This document shows, in pieces, positions 55,572 to 63,985 of a stretch of 64,000 nt of DNA. Position 1 is the stretch's first letter; each line of letters starts with the position of its first letter. Below the pieces are notes generated by a model. It saw only the letters and a list, made by a program, of their open reading frames with translations, had not been told where the DNA came from and did not search any database. The stretch lies in the NCBI GenBank assembly GCA_037131165.1, contig JBAXRO010000001.1:17066-81065 (forward strand), read 5' to 3'. The stretch comes from WLNJ01 sp037131165 (lineage in GTDB: Bacteria > Actinomycetota > Thermoleophilia > Solirubrobacterales > Solirubrobacteraceae). The translations under genes and the position numbers were made by a program.

Positions 55572-56447
55572 ATGAGAGGTCGACTCGGCATAGTGGCTTT
55601 TGCGTGCGTTGTCGCATCGTTTGGAGCTGGTCCGGGCGGGACCGGCGCCGGTGCAGCCGCGGGCGCTGGCGAATGCGCGCAACCGGGCGCGGTCAACGCC
55701 CAAGGCTTGCCGTGCCGACGCTCCGCCGACGGGACCCTCCGCTGGGGCCCGCGTTACCGCGTCCTCTACTACGGGGACTCGCTGGGCCTCGAGTCGGCAC
55801 GCTTCGCGAGGATGCTGCTCGGCGAGCGCGGCGCTGTGATGGTCGACAGGGCTATCTCCGGCTCCTCACCCTGCGACTGGATGAAGGTCGTGCCCTACGA
55901 CCTTGCCGGTGGCAGACCGGATGCCGTGATCGCGGAGACAGTGGGGAACGCCCTCTCGCGCTGCCAGCTCTCGCCGAGCGGAGCCAAGCCCCAGTGGAAC
56001 AGCGTCGCCTACTGGAAGCGCTACACATCCGACCTCGCCCGCTTCAGCTCGATGTTCCCGGCTTCGACCGGGGTCTGGCTGGCCCCACCTCCGGCGACCC
56101 GAAACGACAGATCCTCCGGCTACTCGCACAAGGCAAAGATGCTGTCGGTGATGAGGAAGGTCGCCTCCGCGCGCGTCAACAGCTTCGCCGTCGATGCCGG
56201 AGCGGCCATCGAGGTCAAAGGGTCCTACTCGCGGATCATGCCCTGCTTGGCTTGGGATCCCGTCTGCTTGGACGAGCCAAGACGCGGGATGAACATCGTC
56301 CGAGCTCTTGACGGGACTCACTTCTGCCCGGTGGCGATCAAGGCAACGATCGACCAGTTGCGCAACTGCAGCCCGAACCCCGGTGCCTACCGCTTTGCTA
56401 TCGGGCAGGTCACCCCTGTGCTCAACTGGCTCGCCTCCAACCGCTGA
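55572..56447 (+). CDS. Exported SGNH/GDSL-type protein (paralogue 2)
   Basis: A 291-residue protein with a signal peptide (MRGRLGIVAFACVVASFGA...). It shares with 37962-38795 the blocks YYGDSLGLESAR, SSPCDWMK, VIAETVGNALSRCQL, RFSSMFPAST, APPPATRNDRSSGYSHKAKM and ALDGTHFCPVAIKATIDQL, so it is a paralogue with the same Cys framework. It lacks the G-N-N of paralogue 1 (GNA here), so the oxyanion residue differs. GGGGGAGG lies directly before ATG 55572, and TAATTT (55550-55555) gives a short leader. GTG 55527 is the alternative, longer start. Function inferred as ester hydrolysis outside the membrane. Confidence 0.75.
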   Translation: MRGRLGIVAFACVVASFGAGPGGTGAGAAAGAGECAQPGAVNAQGLPCRRSADGTLRWGPRYRVLYYGDSLGLESARFARMLLGERGAVMVDRAISGSSPCDWMKVVPYDLAGGRPDAVIAETVGNALSRCQLSPSGAKPQWNSVAYWKRYTSDLARFSSMFPASTGVWLAPPPATRNDRSSGYSHKAKMLSVMRKVASARVNSFAVDAGAAIEVKGSYSRIMPCLAWDPVCLDEPRRGMNIVRALDGTHFCPVAIKATIDQLRNCSPNPGAYRFAIGQVTPVLNWLASNR

Positions 56448-56484
56448 GCCCCGCACCCCTGCGAGCGATCGCTCGCGGACCCGG

Positions 56485-57456
56485 TCAGTCGACGAGCGAC
56501 CCGTAAGCGTCAGGCCTGCGGGTCGTCAGGAACGGGAACAGGTCGAGCCAGTCACGCCGCTGCGCGAGGTCGAGCTCGGCGACGAGAACTGCCGGCTCGT
56601 CACGCGGTGCCTGGCAGAGGACCCTCCCATAGGGATCGCTGACGAACGATGTGCCGTAGAACGTGATTTCCCCCTCGTTCCCGATCCTGTTGACGGCCAC
56701 CATGAACAGGCCCGCAGTGATGCCGTTGCCGACGATCGTGTGCTGCCAGATCGCCTGGGTGTCAAAGGCGGGATGGGACGGCTCCGACCCGATCGCTGTC
56801 GGGTATGCGAGCAGGTCGGCGTCGGCGACCGAATACGCTCGAGCCAGCTCCGGGAACCACTGGTCCCAGCAGGTCGGAAGGCCGAGGCGGGCTGCCACCC
56901 CGTCGAAGTCAAGCTGGACGACAGGGAATCCCCCACCCTCGGCCTCTGTCGCCGGCCCCGGACTGAACCAGAGGTCCTCGCGATAACCGGCCGAGGCGGG
57001 GATGTGCATCTTGCGGGTCCGCTGGATCAACGACCCGTCCGGAGCGACGAGGATCGCCGTGTTGTAGCCACTGCCCGGTCCGCGCTCTACCGCCTCGTCG
57101 CTTCGCTCGAACAGCGATGCGTGGATCGGAACGCCATGCTCGTATGCCATCGCGGCTGCGAACCGGAATGTCGGTCCCTCCATCAGGTCCTCCGGCTGCG
57201 GGTCTCCCCCCTCGATGCTCCCGGGTGGATCCACGGCGAAGTAGCGCGAGAGCGTCAACTCCTGGAGGAAGACGACCTGAGCTCCGTTCTCGACTGCCGC
57301 GGCTATGCCGGCCGCCAACGCAGCCTCGTGTTCGACTGGATCCGGATGCCATCGCTCCTGGACCGCACCCACCTTGAGCACGCCGCGGTCGTAGTCGCGC
57401 TCACGGGCGGGCGAATCCGGCGGTGGGCCAGAGAGGATCACCTGCGGGGCGCTCAT
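56485..57456 (-). CDS. aguB: N-carbamoylputrescine amidase (AguB)
   Basis: A 323-residue nitrilase-superfamily amidase. The catalytic triad is visible: Glu in FLQELTLSRYF, Lys in RTRKMHIPASAG and Cys in LGLPTCWDQWFPE. Role: converts N-carbamoylputrescine to putrescine, CO2 and ammonia, the second step of the agmatine route. The preceding gene is agmatine deiminase, and its stop overlaps this ATG by 4 nt, fixing the assignment. The first 26 residues (SAPQVILSGPPPDSPARERD) precede the fold and are longer than usual. An internal start cannot be excluded. Ends 37 bp from the convergent SGNH gene. Confidence 0.92.
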   Translation of the reverse strand: MSAPQVILSGPPPDSPARERDYDRGVLKVGAVQERWHPDPVEHEAALAAGIAAAVENGAQVVFLQELTLSRYFAVDPPGSIEGGDPQPEDLMEGPTFRFAAAMAYEHGVPIHASLFERSDEAVERGPGSGYNTAILVAPDGSLIQRTRKMHIPASAGYREDLWFSPGPATEAEGGGFPVVQLDFDGVAARLGLPTCWDQWFPELARAYSVADADLLAYPTAIGSEPSHPAFDTQAIWQHTIVGNGITAGLFMVAVNRIGNEGEITFYGTSFVSDPYGRVLCQAPRDEPAVLVAELDLAQRRDWLDLFPFLTTRRPDAYGSLVD

Positions 57457-58436
57457 GCCTGAGGGACCTGCTGGGTGATGCAGTGGATCCCCCCGCCCCC
57501 GAATGCGAGAGTGATCGCCTCGACCCCGACGACCTCGCGGTCGGGGATCAGCTCACCGATCCGCCCGAGGGCCTCCGAGTCCATGTCCGGGTCGAGCCCC
57601 GCCACCGGCACGATCACGGCGCCGTTGACGAAGTAGAGGTTCAGGTAAGGGATCACGATCGCCTCACCGCTGCCGGGGCGCTCGGTCCTGGGCAGCAGGT
57701 CGAGGATCTCAACTTCGACCCCCTCGCGCTCGAGGATCTCGCGGTTGCGCTCCATGTTGGCGCGGTTGGGATCGGTCGCCGGCACCGCCTGGAGCAGCGC
57801 CCTGCCCGGACCGATGAACGCGCAGATGTTGTCTACGTGCCCGTCGGTGTCGGCGTCCTCGAGCAATCCCTGCTCGAGCCAGACGATCCGCTCGAGTCCG
57901 AGCAGATCGAGGAGCGCCCGCTCGATGTCGCCTCGCGGCATGTCGGGGTTGCGGCTCTCGTCGAGCAGGCACTGCTCGGTCGTCACGAGCAGCCCCTCGC
58001 CATCGACAGTGATCGAGCCGCCCTCGAGGACGAGACTGGCTGCTCGACGCTCGATACCGAGGTGATCGAGGAGCAGCCGCGATATCTCCCGGTCCTTGTC
58101 GAACGGCGCGAACTTGCCGCCCCAGCCGTTGAAGTCGAAATCGACCCCGGCTCGCTCACCGTCCGGAGCCCGGACAACGATCGGGCCGCTGTCGCGGATC
58201 CACGAGTCGTCGATCGGCCGTGACAGGACCTCCACCCCCTCCGCCGTGCACGAGCGCCTCGCCTCGTCGACGTCGGCTGGGTCCGCGACCAACGTGACCG
58301 GCTCGAACTGCGAGATCGCATCGACCACTTCGGCGTGGCAGCGACGTCCCGCCTCCAGACCCGTTCCTCGCCATGTATCGGCCCGGGTCGGCCAAGCGAC
58401 GAGCGTCCGCTCGTGCGGCCCCCACTCGGCTGGCAT
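57453..58436 (-). CDS. aguA: Agmatine deiminase (AguA)
   Basis: A 327-residue guanidino-group-modifying enzyme that turns agmatine into N-carbamoylputrescine and ammonia. N-terminal MPAEWGPHERTLVAWP, DSWIRDSGPIVV, DFDFNGWGGKF, LEGGSITVDGEG, DADTDGHVDNICAF (catalytic His-x-Asp) and the active-site Cys in GGGGIHCITQQ are all diagnostic. Start ATG 58436 gives exactly the conserved N-terminus. It is coupled to aguB downstream. Upstream, the SCP2-like gene on the same strand ends 23 bp before, so the three could form one operon. Putrescine is a polyamine precursor or a nitrogen source. Confidence 0.95.
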   Translation of the reverse strand: MPAEWGPHERTLVAWPTRADTWRGTGLEAGRRCHAEVVDAISQFEPVTLVADPADVDEARRSCTAEGVEVLSRPIDDSWIRDSGPIVVRAPDGERAGVDFDFNGWGGKFAPFDKDREISRLLLDHLGIERRAASLVLEGGSITVDGEGLLVTTEQCLLDESRNPDMPRGDIERALLDLLGLERIVWLEQGLLEDADTDGHVDNICAFIGPGRALLQAVPATDPNRANMERNREILEREGVEVEILDLLPRTERPGSGEAIVIPYLNLYFVNGAVIVPVAGLDPDMDSEALGRIGELIPDREVVGVEAITLAFGGGGIHCITQQVPQA

Positions 58437-58459
58437 TGAGAGGCCGTCCACTGCGCGTC

Positions 58460-58825
58460 TCAGCGGGCCTTCCGCAAGCGCCCGCGCTCTTCCTGCTTCT
58501 CGACGACCTGGTGGATCAGCTTGATCATGTTGCTGTCGCCACTCGCCTTGGCGTCGCCCTTCTCGAAGGCCTCACGCCAACCTTGAATCGTGCCCTTCCC
58601 GGCCAGTTCATTGAACTGCGAGCGAACGACCTCGAGGCGGACCCTGGCGTGATCGGCCACGCCCTTCCTGATCTGCGGTCCTGGGAGCTCGACGATGTAG
58701 GACTGGATGTCACCCTTCGCGCGGAGCTCGAGGTCGACCACGATCTTGAGCGGCTGCAGCGCTGGCACCTCGGAGAGGAAGCGCTCGATGGCTTTCCCGA
58801 TCAGTGCAACCGTGTCACTCGCCAT
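58460..58825 (-). CDS. SCP2-like lipid-binding domain protein
   Basis: A 121-residue protein. Lines LKIVVDLELRAKGDIQSYIV, RVRLEVVRSQFNELAGKGTI and ASGDSNMIKLIHQVVEKQ follow the alpha/beta layout of sterol-carrier-protein-2-like domains, where the final helix with G-D-x-x-x-x-x-K closes a hydrophobic pocket. I assign it only tentatively. A TAGGCT hexamer 6 nt before ATG 58825 gives it a leaderless promoter. aguA follows 23 bp later, so it may be the first gene of the agmatine operon, a surprising combination. Confidence 0.55.
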   Translation of the reverse strand: MASDTVALIGKAIERFLSEVPALQPLKIVVDLELRAKGDIQSYIVELPGPQIRKGVADHARVRLEVVRSQFNELAGKGTIQGWREAFEKGDAKASGDSNMIKLIHQVVEKQEERGRLRKAR

Positions 58826-58831
58826 GCGCGC

Positions 58832-58837
58832 AGCCTA
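58832..58837 (-). promoter_or_regulatory. -10 hexamer TAGGCT, promoter of the SCP2-like/aguA/aguB unit
   Basis: Minus-strand TAGGCT, 6 nt before ATG 58825. Confidence 0.45.
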
Positions 58838-58890
58838 GCGATCAACCGGTCCGGAGTCGAATGACTGTTCCCGGACCGACGCAGGCCGGG

Positions 58891-59340
58891 TCAGTGGAGG
58901 ATCGCCTTGAGCACGATCAAGGCGACGCCAAAGCCGAATGCGATCGCAGCCGACATGAGCCGCGCGATCGTCCCTCCGCCACCCCGCTTCGCCGCGACGA
59001 ACCCGGTCAGGGCAAGTTCGGTGGAGCAGACCGTCAGGGCCACGACCACGGCCGTGCCGTCCTTGATCAAATCGACAACCGCCGCGAGGAGGATCGCGGC
59101 AGGGATCGCGCAGACGCCGACCATCGGCCACTGCCGGCGCATCTCCGCGGCCCAGCGATGGCGGTCCGGAGCCGTGCCGGTCGTCGCCCACTGGCTGAGC
59201 AACTCCGAATAGACATGGGCGGCCCAGAACAGGGTCAGAGTGAGCACCATGAAGATCAGGATCTCCCCCGCCCGCTCACCCTCACCCGATGCGGCGAGAA
59301 TCGAGCCGGTGAGGATCAGGCCGTAAACGGCTGCGGCCAT
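58891..59340 (-). CDS. Multi-pass membrane protein of unknown function
   Basis: A 149-residue protein from ATG 59340 with five hydrophobic stretches (AAVYGLILTGSILAAS, ILIFMVLTLTLFWAAHVYSE, VGVCAIPAAILLAAVVDLI, AVVVALTVCSTELALTGF, SAAIAFGFGVALIVLKAIL). No family recognised. The same frame stays open another 170 bp upstream, encoding an Ala/Gly-rich stretch (AVGAAAEEVAGVSSAVAGH) without an ATG or GTG, up to the acyl-CoA dehydrogenase stop. The real start may therefore be further left with a rare codon, or the upstream part is non-coding. It follows the dehydrogenase on the same strand. Confidence 0.55.
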   Translation of the reverse strand: MAAAVYGLILTGSILAASGEGERAGEILIFMVLTLTLFWAAHVYSELLSQWATTGTAPDRHRWAAEMRRQWPMVGVCAIPAAILLAAVVDLIKDGTAVVVALTVCSTELALTGFVAAKRGGGGTIARLMSAAIAFGFGVALIVLKAILH

Positions 59341-59510
59341 GTTGTTGCCGAACCGTTGGGTTGCGGCGAGCTGCGTGGCTCCGCCGGCAGTCGCCTCGAC
59401 CGCGGAAACGGCATGCCCCGCTACCGCAGAGGAGACCCCTGCAACCTCTTCGGCCGCGGCGCCGACCGCGCCCGCGGCGCGGTCGACCAGCGGCTTGTGT
59501 TCTTCCTGGC

Positions 59511-60725
59511 TCAGATCTTGTGGCGCTGAAGGAGCTTCTTGCCGATCACCATGCGCTGGATCTCGGAGGTTCCCTCGCCGATCAGGAGCAGCGGCACGTC
59601 GCGGTAGAGACGCTCGACCTCGTACTCCTTCGAGTAGCCGTAGCCGCCGTGGATCCTGAAGCACTCCTCGACGCAGAAGTGACCGGCCTCGGAGGCGAAC
59701 AGCTTCGCCATGCCCGCCTCGAGGTCGGAACGGATGCCGGCGTCCTTCATCCGGGCGGACTTGAGGGTCATCAGCCTTGCGGCCTCGATCTGGGTCGCCA
59801 TGTCGGCGAGCTTGAACTGGATCGCCTGATGCTGCGCGATCGGCTTGCCGAACGTCTTGCGCTCTTGGCTGTAACGCAGGGCGAGCTCGAGGGCACGCTG
59901 GGCGATGCCGACGCCGCGGGCTGCGACGTTCACACGGCCGACTTCGAGCGCGTCCATCATCTGGATGAATCCCTGACCGACACCGGCCTCCTCGCCACCG
60001 AGGATGTTCTCGGCGGGGCAGCGGTAGCCGTCGAAGACGAGCTCGGTCGATTCGACTCCCTTGTAGCCCATCTTCTTGATCGTCGGCGGGACGTTGAAGC
60101 CCTTCAGCTCGCCGGTGTTCTCGTGAACTCCGGACTCCTTCTCGGCGATGAAGCAGGTCATTCCCTTGAATGCCGGCTCGGCCGACGGGTCGGTCTTGAC
60201 GAGGACGAAGCAGAGGCTGCTCATCAGGCCGTTGGTGACCCACATCTTCGCCCCGTTGATCTCCCAGGCGCCGTCGTCGAGCTTCTTGGCGGACGTCTTG
60301 ATCGCCTGGACGTCGGACCCGGCCTCGGGCTCGGAGAGGCTGAAGGAAGCACGCATCTCGCCGGTGGCCATCTTCGGGAGGTACTTCTCCTTCTGCTCTT
60401 CGGTGCCGAAGTTCATCAGCAGGTAGACGCCGATGAAGTGGGTGTTGATGATCCCGGAAATCGAGATCCAGCCCCGGGCCAGCTCCTCGACGATCATCGT
60501 GTAGGTCGTCAGGTCGAGACCCATTCCGCCGTACTCCTCGGGAATCGTCGTCCCGAACAGGCCCAGCTCCTTCATCTGCTCGACGATCTCGGTCGGATAC
60601 TCGTCCGCGTGATCGAAGTGCTCTGCGTTGGGAAGGATCTGCTCGTCGACGAACTGCCTCACCATCTCGGTGATCGCGACTTGCTCATCGGTCTTGTCGG
60701 TGTACTGCGGAGTGGCGATGGCCAT
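59511..60725 (-). CDS. Acyl-CoA dehydrogenase
   Basis: A 404-residue flavoprotein of the acyl-CoA dehydrogenase family. Seen: FSLSEPEAGSDVQAIKTSAK (FAD/substrate loop), WVTNGLMSSLCFVLVKTD, RVNVAARGVGIAQRALELAL, IQFKLADMATQIEAARLM, and the C-terminal GGYGYSKEYEVERLYRDV then LIGEGTSEIQRMVIGKKLL. The catalytic Glu is expected in IGEGTSEIQ. Role: FAD-dependent alpha,beta-oxidation with electron transfer to ETF. A similar gene accompanies ccr/meaA in Streptomyces, so methylsuccinyl-CoA is possible; isovaleryl- or butyryl-CoA would equally suit the other genes. ATG 60725 has GGGAGCG as ribosome site. Divergent from the acyl-CoA synthetase. Confidence 0.9.
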   Translation of the reverse strand: MAIATPQYTDKTDEQVAITEMVRQFVDEQILPNAEHFDHADEYPTEIVEQMKELGLFGTTIPEEYGGMGLDLTTYTMIVEELARGWISISGIINTHFIGVYLLMNFGTEEQKEKYLPKMATGEMRASFSLSEPEAGSDVQAIKTSAKKLDDGAWEINGAKMWVTNGLMSSLCFVLVKTDPSAEPAFKGMTCFIAEKESGVHENTGELKGFNVPPTIKKMGYKGVESTELVFDGYRCPAENILGGEEAGVGQGFIQMMDALEVGRVNVAARGVGIAQRALELALRYSQERKTFGKPIAQHQAIQFKLADMATQIEAARLMTLKSARMKDAGIRSDLEAGMAKLFASEAGHFCVEECFRIHGGYGYSKEYEVERLYRDVPLLLIGEGTSEIQRMVIGKKLLQRHKI

Positions 60726-60819
60726 GTTTTTCGCTCCCGGCGGTTGGTTGTCCAGGGTTTAAAGGTGCTACGGAACTGCGCTCCTGTGAAGTTCAATCGT
60801 AACGGTAGTCGTTGCGGCA

Positions 60820-60825
60820 TAGTCT
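60820..60825 (+). promoter_or_regulatory. -10 hexamer TAGTCT, promoter of the acyl-CoA synthetase gene
   Basis: TAGTCT ends 8 nt before GTG 60834. Confidence 0.45.
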
Positions 60826-60833
60826 GACGCGCC

Positions 60834-62270
60834 GTGAACCACTCCGCATCCCTTCTCGGGCAGATGCCCGCCGACTCGCTCGCTCTCGTCTCGCTCTCGG
60901 CCGACGGCAGCAGGACGGAATTCACCTTCGGCGAGGTCGTCGAAGCCTCGTCGCGCCTTGCCGGCCGCCTCTCTTCGCTCGGGGTGGAGCGGGGCGACGC
61001 GGTCCTGACCCTGATCGGCAGTCGGCCGGAGTGGGTCCTGACGATGCTCGCCTGCTGGCGGATCGGGGCGGTGCCCGTCCCCTGTAACGAGATGCTGACC
61101 GAAGGCGACCTCGCTCACCGGATCGCGATGTCCGACCCGAAGCTGCTCGTGATCCACGAAACGCACTCCGGGAAGGTCGAATCGGTAGGCGGCGGCCGGA
61201 CCGTTATCAGCGTGCCCGATCCCGACTTCACCCTCGGCGAGCCGGTCGAACCGGTCGAGCTCGAGGACGACGACCCCACAGTGGTGATCTTCACCTCGGG
61301 CACCAGCGCCAAGCCGAAGGGGATCGTCCACGGCCACCGGTGGCTGGCGGGCCAGCAGCTCCAGGCGAGCGAATGGTTCGGAGCCGAACCCGGGACCCTC
61401 GCCTGGTGCACCGCCGCCCCCGGCTGGTCGAAGAGTGCGCGCAACGTATTCCTCGCCCCCTGGCTGTGCGGAGCGGCTGCGCTGATCCACGAGGGGCGAT
61501 TCGACCCGGCGGAGCGGCTGGAGATAGTCGAGCGCGAACGGGTCGCGACGCTGTGCCAGGCGCCGACCGAGTTCAGGGTGATCGCAGCGAGCGGCGAACT
61601 CCGCCCCCTCCCCCACCTGCGCTCGATGGTGGCCGCCGGTGAGGCCCTCGGAAGCGAGGTGATCGACGCCTTCCGCGAGGCGACGGGAGTGAGGATCCGC
61701 GACGGCTACGGCCAGACCGAGACCAACCACCTGACGGCAGTGCGCCCGGGCGACGATGCTCCTCCCGGCTCGATGGGGCGCGCCCTGAGCGGAGTCGAGC
61801 TCTCCGTGGTCGACGGCGAGTTGGTAGTCGAGCCGAGGTCGGTGCCGACGTTCTTCGTGCGGACCCTCGAGGGCAAAGCCGCTCCGCTGGACGAGCCCTG
61901 GCACACCGGGGACTTGGTCGACGAGGAGGACGGCTGGTTCTTCTTCAAGGGCCGCACCGACGACATGATCGGCTCGTCCGGCTACAGGATCGGCCCGCTC
62001 GAGGTCGAGGCCGCCCTCGCGACGCATCCGGCAGTTGCCGAATCGGCCGTTGTCGGCGAGCCGGACGCCGAACGGGGCGAGGTTGTCCGGGCCGTCGTAG
62101 TGCTGACCCCCGGCTTCGCCGGATCGGACTCGCTGATCGCCGAACTCCAGGCTCACGTCAAGACCGAAACCGCCCCCTACAAGTACCCGAGGATCATCGA
62201 CTTCACCGATTCCCTGCCGAGGACGGACACCGGCAAGCTGCAGCGATCGGCCCTGAGGGGGATTCGATGA
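60834..62270 (+). CDS. AMP-forming acyl-CoA synthetase (medium-chain type)
   Basis: A 478-residue ANL-superfamily ligase. P-loop-like VVIFTSGTSAKPKGIVHGHR, then LAWCTAAPGWSKSARNVFLA (the W-C-T-A-x-x-G-W motif of acetoacetyl/medium-chain ligases), RIRDGYGQTETNH (A5), WHTGDLVDEEDGWFFFKGRTDD (A7/A8), and the A10 Lys in DFTDSLPRTDTGKLQRS. It lacks the long N-terminal region of acetyl-CoA synthetase, so a medium-chain, aromatic or branched acid is likely. GTG 60834 follows a TAGTCT hexamer. The next gene overlaps its stop by 4 nt. Confidence 0.92.
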   Translation: MNHSASLLGQMPADSLALVSLSADGSRTEFTFGEVVEASSRLAGRLSSLGVERGDAVLTLIGSRPEWVLTMLACWRIGAVPVPCNEMLTEGDLAHRIAMSDPKLLVIHETHSGKVESVGGGRTVISVPDPDFTLGEPVEPVELEDDDPTVVIFTSGTSAKPKGIVHGHRWLAGQQLQASEWFGAEPGTLAWCTAAPGWSKSARNVFLAPWLCGAAALIHEGRFDPAERLEIVERERVATLCQAPTEFRVIAASGELRPLPHLRSMVAAGEALGSEVIDAFREATGVRIRDGYGQTETNHLTAVRPGDDAPPGSMGRALSGVELSVVDGELVVEPRSVPTFFVRTLEGKAAPLDEPWHTGDLVDEEDGWFFFKGRTDDMIGSSGYRIGPLEVEAALATHPAVAESAVVGEPDAERGEVVRAVVVLTPGFAGSDSLIAELQAHVKTETAPYKYPRIIDFTDSLPRTDTGKLQRSALRGIR

Positions 62271-63010
62271 TCAATCCCGGGGAGCGGCCACTGATCGGCA
62301 TCTGCGCATCACGGGAGACGGCCTCGTGGACTGTGTGGCAGCGCCAGCCGGCGATCCTCGTCGGATCGGCCTACGTCGATCGGGTGCAGGAAGCAGGCGG
62401 CTCCCCTGTGATCGTCGCACCGTCCGAGCCAGCCGACCTGCGGGTCCTCGATTGGCTCCACGGACTCCTCCTGCCGGGAGGACTGGACCTGAGTCCGAGC
62501 GGCTACGGAGAGCCGGTCTCCCCGGAGTGCGAGGACTTCGACCCGGCGCGGGACGAGTTCGAGCTCGCCCTCGCCAAGGCTGCCTTGGAACGCGACATGC
62601 CAGTACTCGGGATCTGCCGTGGCTTGCAGGTGATGAACGTCGCACTCGGCGGGACCTTGCTCCAGGACCTCAAGTCCGCGCTCGGCACCGACACCCACAG
62701 GGTCACGGTCGGCAGCCTCGATGAGGGAAACGCCCACACGGTCGAGCTTGCGCCCGATTCGCTGGCCTCGAAGATCGCTGGACGCTCGACGATCGCCGGC
62801 CGTTCGCATCACCACCAGGCCGTCGACCGGCCCGGGACCGGCGTGGTGATCAGCGGGGTGTCAGGGCCGGACGGGGTCCCGGAGGCGATCGAGATCGAGG
62901 ACCGCGCCTTCGCGGTCGGAGTGCAGTGGCACGCCGAGGCGACACCGGATGACAGCTTCATCCCCGCGTTCGTAAAGGCCGCCACCACCCAGAGGTCCAG
63001 CCGGGCCTGA
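62267..63010 (+). CDS. Gamma-glutamyl-gamma-aminobutyrate hydrolase-like (class I GATase)
   Basis: A 247-residue glutamine-amidotransferase-fold hydrolase of the PuuD type. The nucleophile Cys is in LGICRGLQVMNV; the His/Glu pair is in GVQWHAEATP; LLLPGGLDLSPSGYG near residue 69 and SVDRPG-like contexts (SHHHQAVDRPGTG) are typical of PuuD. Family role: releases gamma-aminobutyrate from gamma-glutamyl-GABA in putrescine breakdown, although many homologues act on other gamma-glutamyl amides. ATG 62267 overlaps the synthetase stop (ATGA). The agmatine-to-putrescine genes 4 kb away make a polyamine link possible, unproven. Confidence 0.87.
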   Translation: MINPGERPLIGICASRETASWTVWQRQPAILVGSAYVDRVQEAGGSPVIVAPSEPADLRVLDWLHGLLLPGGLDLSPSGYGEPVSPECEDFDPARDEFELALAKAALERDMPVLGICRGLQVMNVALGGTLLQDLKSALGTDTHRVTVGSLDEGNAHTVELAPDSLASKIAGRSTIAGRSHHHQAVDRPGTGVVISGVSGPDGVPEAIEIEDRAFAVGVQWHAEATPDDSFIPAFVKAATTQRSSRA

Positions 63011-63017
63011 TCCTCGC

Positions 63018-63407
63018 TCAGGCGGCGAGGATCGCGTCGACCTCGACGAGGCCTCCGAGCGGCAGCGCCTTGACGGCAACCGCCGCACGCGCCGGAGGGT
63101 CCTCACCGGGGAAGAACTCGGCGTAGATCGCGTTGACCGCCTGGAAGTCGCCCATGTCGGTCAGGTAGACGTTGACCTTGACCGCCCGGTCCAGCTGCGT
63201 CCCTGCCGCTTCCGCCACGGCCTTGAGGTTCGAGAGCGCCTGGCGGGCCTGAGCCTCCACCCCTCCCTCGACCAGTTGGCCGGAGGCCGGGTCGAGACCG
63301 AGCTGACCGGAGGCAAACACGAGACCCGCAGCCGAGGCCGCGTGGCTGTAAGGGCCGACCGCTGCCGGCGCGTCCGGCGAGTGGTGGGTCTGCCTGTCGC
63401 CGCTCAC
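63018..63407 (-). CDS. ridA: RidA/YjgF/Rid family reactive-intermediate deaminase
   Basis: A 129-residue protein. AVGPYSHAASAAGLVFASGQ, LKAVAEAAGTQLDRAVKVNV, FPGEDPPARAAVAVKALP with the conserved Arg, and VEVDAILAA at the end mark the RidA family. Role: hydrolyses reactive enamine/imine products of PLP enzymes to ketoacids and ammonia. GTG 63407 has a TACAGT hexamer 7 nt before it. It is convergent with the PuuD-like gene, 7 bp away, and divergent from the next gene. Confidence 0.93.
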   Translation of the reverse strand: MSGDRQTHHSPDAPAAVGPYSHAASAAGLVFASGQLGLDPASGQLVEGGVEAQARQALSNLKAVAEAAGTQLDRAVKVNVYLTDMGDFQAVNAIYAEFFPGEDPPARAAVAVKALPLGGLVEVDAILAA

Positions 63408-63414
63408 GGCCCGG

Positions 63415-63420
63415 ACTGTA
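63415..63420 (-). promoter_or_regulatory. -10 hexamer TACAGT, promoter of ridA
   Basis: Minus-strand TACAGT, 7 nt before GTG 63407. Confidence 0.5.
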
Positions 63421-63448
63421 CGCCGACCGGGCCCGGAACGGGGATCAT

Positions 63449-63937
63449 GTGGGGGTGGACCTGTTTCCCGAGATCGAAGCGCAGACCCTGAGGGGCGAGA
63501 GGGTCGTCCTGCCTGCCGACCTGCCTGCCAAGCGCACGATCGTGGTCGCGGCCTTCCAGCAACCCCAGCAGGCGCTGGTGGACAGGTGGATCGACGCGTT
63601 CGTCGAGGAGGGCATCCCGCCCACTCCGCTCGGACTGGAGTTCGACGCCCAAGCCGCAGTGATCGAGTTGCCGGTGTTGCCGTCGCGCTACCGGATGGTG
63701 CGTCGCTTCATAGATGGAGGGATGGCCCGCACCATCAAGGTCGAGGAAATCCTCGCCCGCACATGGACGGCGTACACCGACGTCGAGAAGTTCCGCGAGG
63801 CGCTCTCCATCGCGAAGCCGCAAGTCGAGGTGATGGTCGTCAGTCGACTCGGCGAGGTGATTGACCGGACATCGGGCGAGGTCTCACTGAGCGCAGTCGA
63901 GCGCCTGACCGCCAGCGCCCTCGAACCGCTCACCTGA
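63449..63937 (+). CDS. Thioredoxin-fold-like protein without catalytic cysteines
   Basis: A 162-residue protein. FPEIEAQTLRGERVVLPADL, then KRTIVVAAFQQPQQALVDRW and QVEVMVVSRLGEVIDRTSG follow the strand order of the thioredoxin/ATP10-type fold (redox-like domain with a loop where C-x-x-C would be), but it has no cysteine at all. Role unknown; a binding or scaffold function is possible. The start is GTG 63449, with GTG 63455 as alternative. It ends near the right edge, 48 bp before a possible new gene. Confidence 0.6.
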   Translation: MGVDLFPEIEAQTLRGERVVLPADLPAKRTIVVAAFQQPQQALVDRWIDAFVEEGIPPTPLGLEFDAQAAVIELPVLPSRYRMVRRFIDGGMARTIKVEEILARTWTAYTDVEKFREALSIAKPQVEVMVVSRLGEVIDRTSGEVSLSAVERLTASALEPLT

Positions 63938-63973
63938 CCTCGAAAGGCCGTGGCCCACCACCCACCAGCCGTC

Positions 63974-63979
63974 TACGCT
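63974..63979 (+). promoter_or_regulatory. -10 hexamer TACGCT before a gene leaving the window
   Basis: TACGCT ends 6 nt before ATG 63986, the spacing of a leaderless start. Confidence 0.35.
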
Positions 63980-63985
63980 GGCCCC

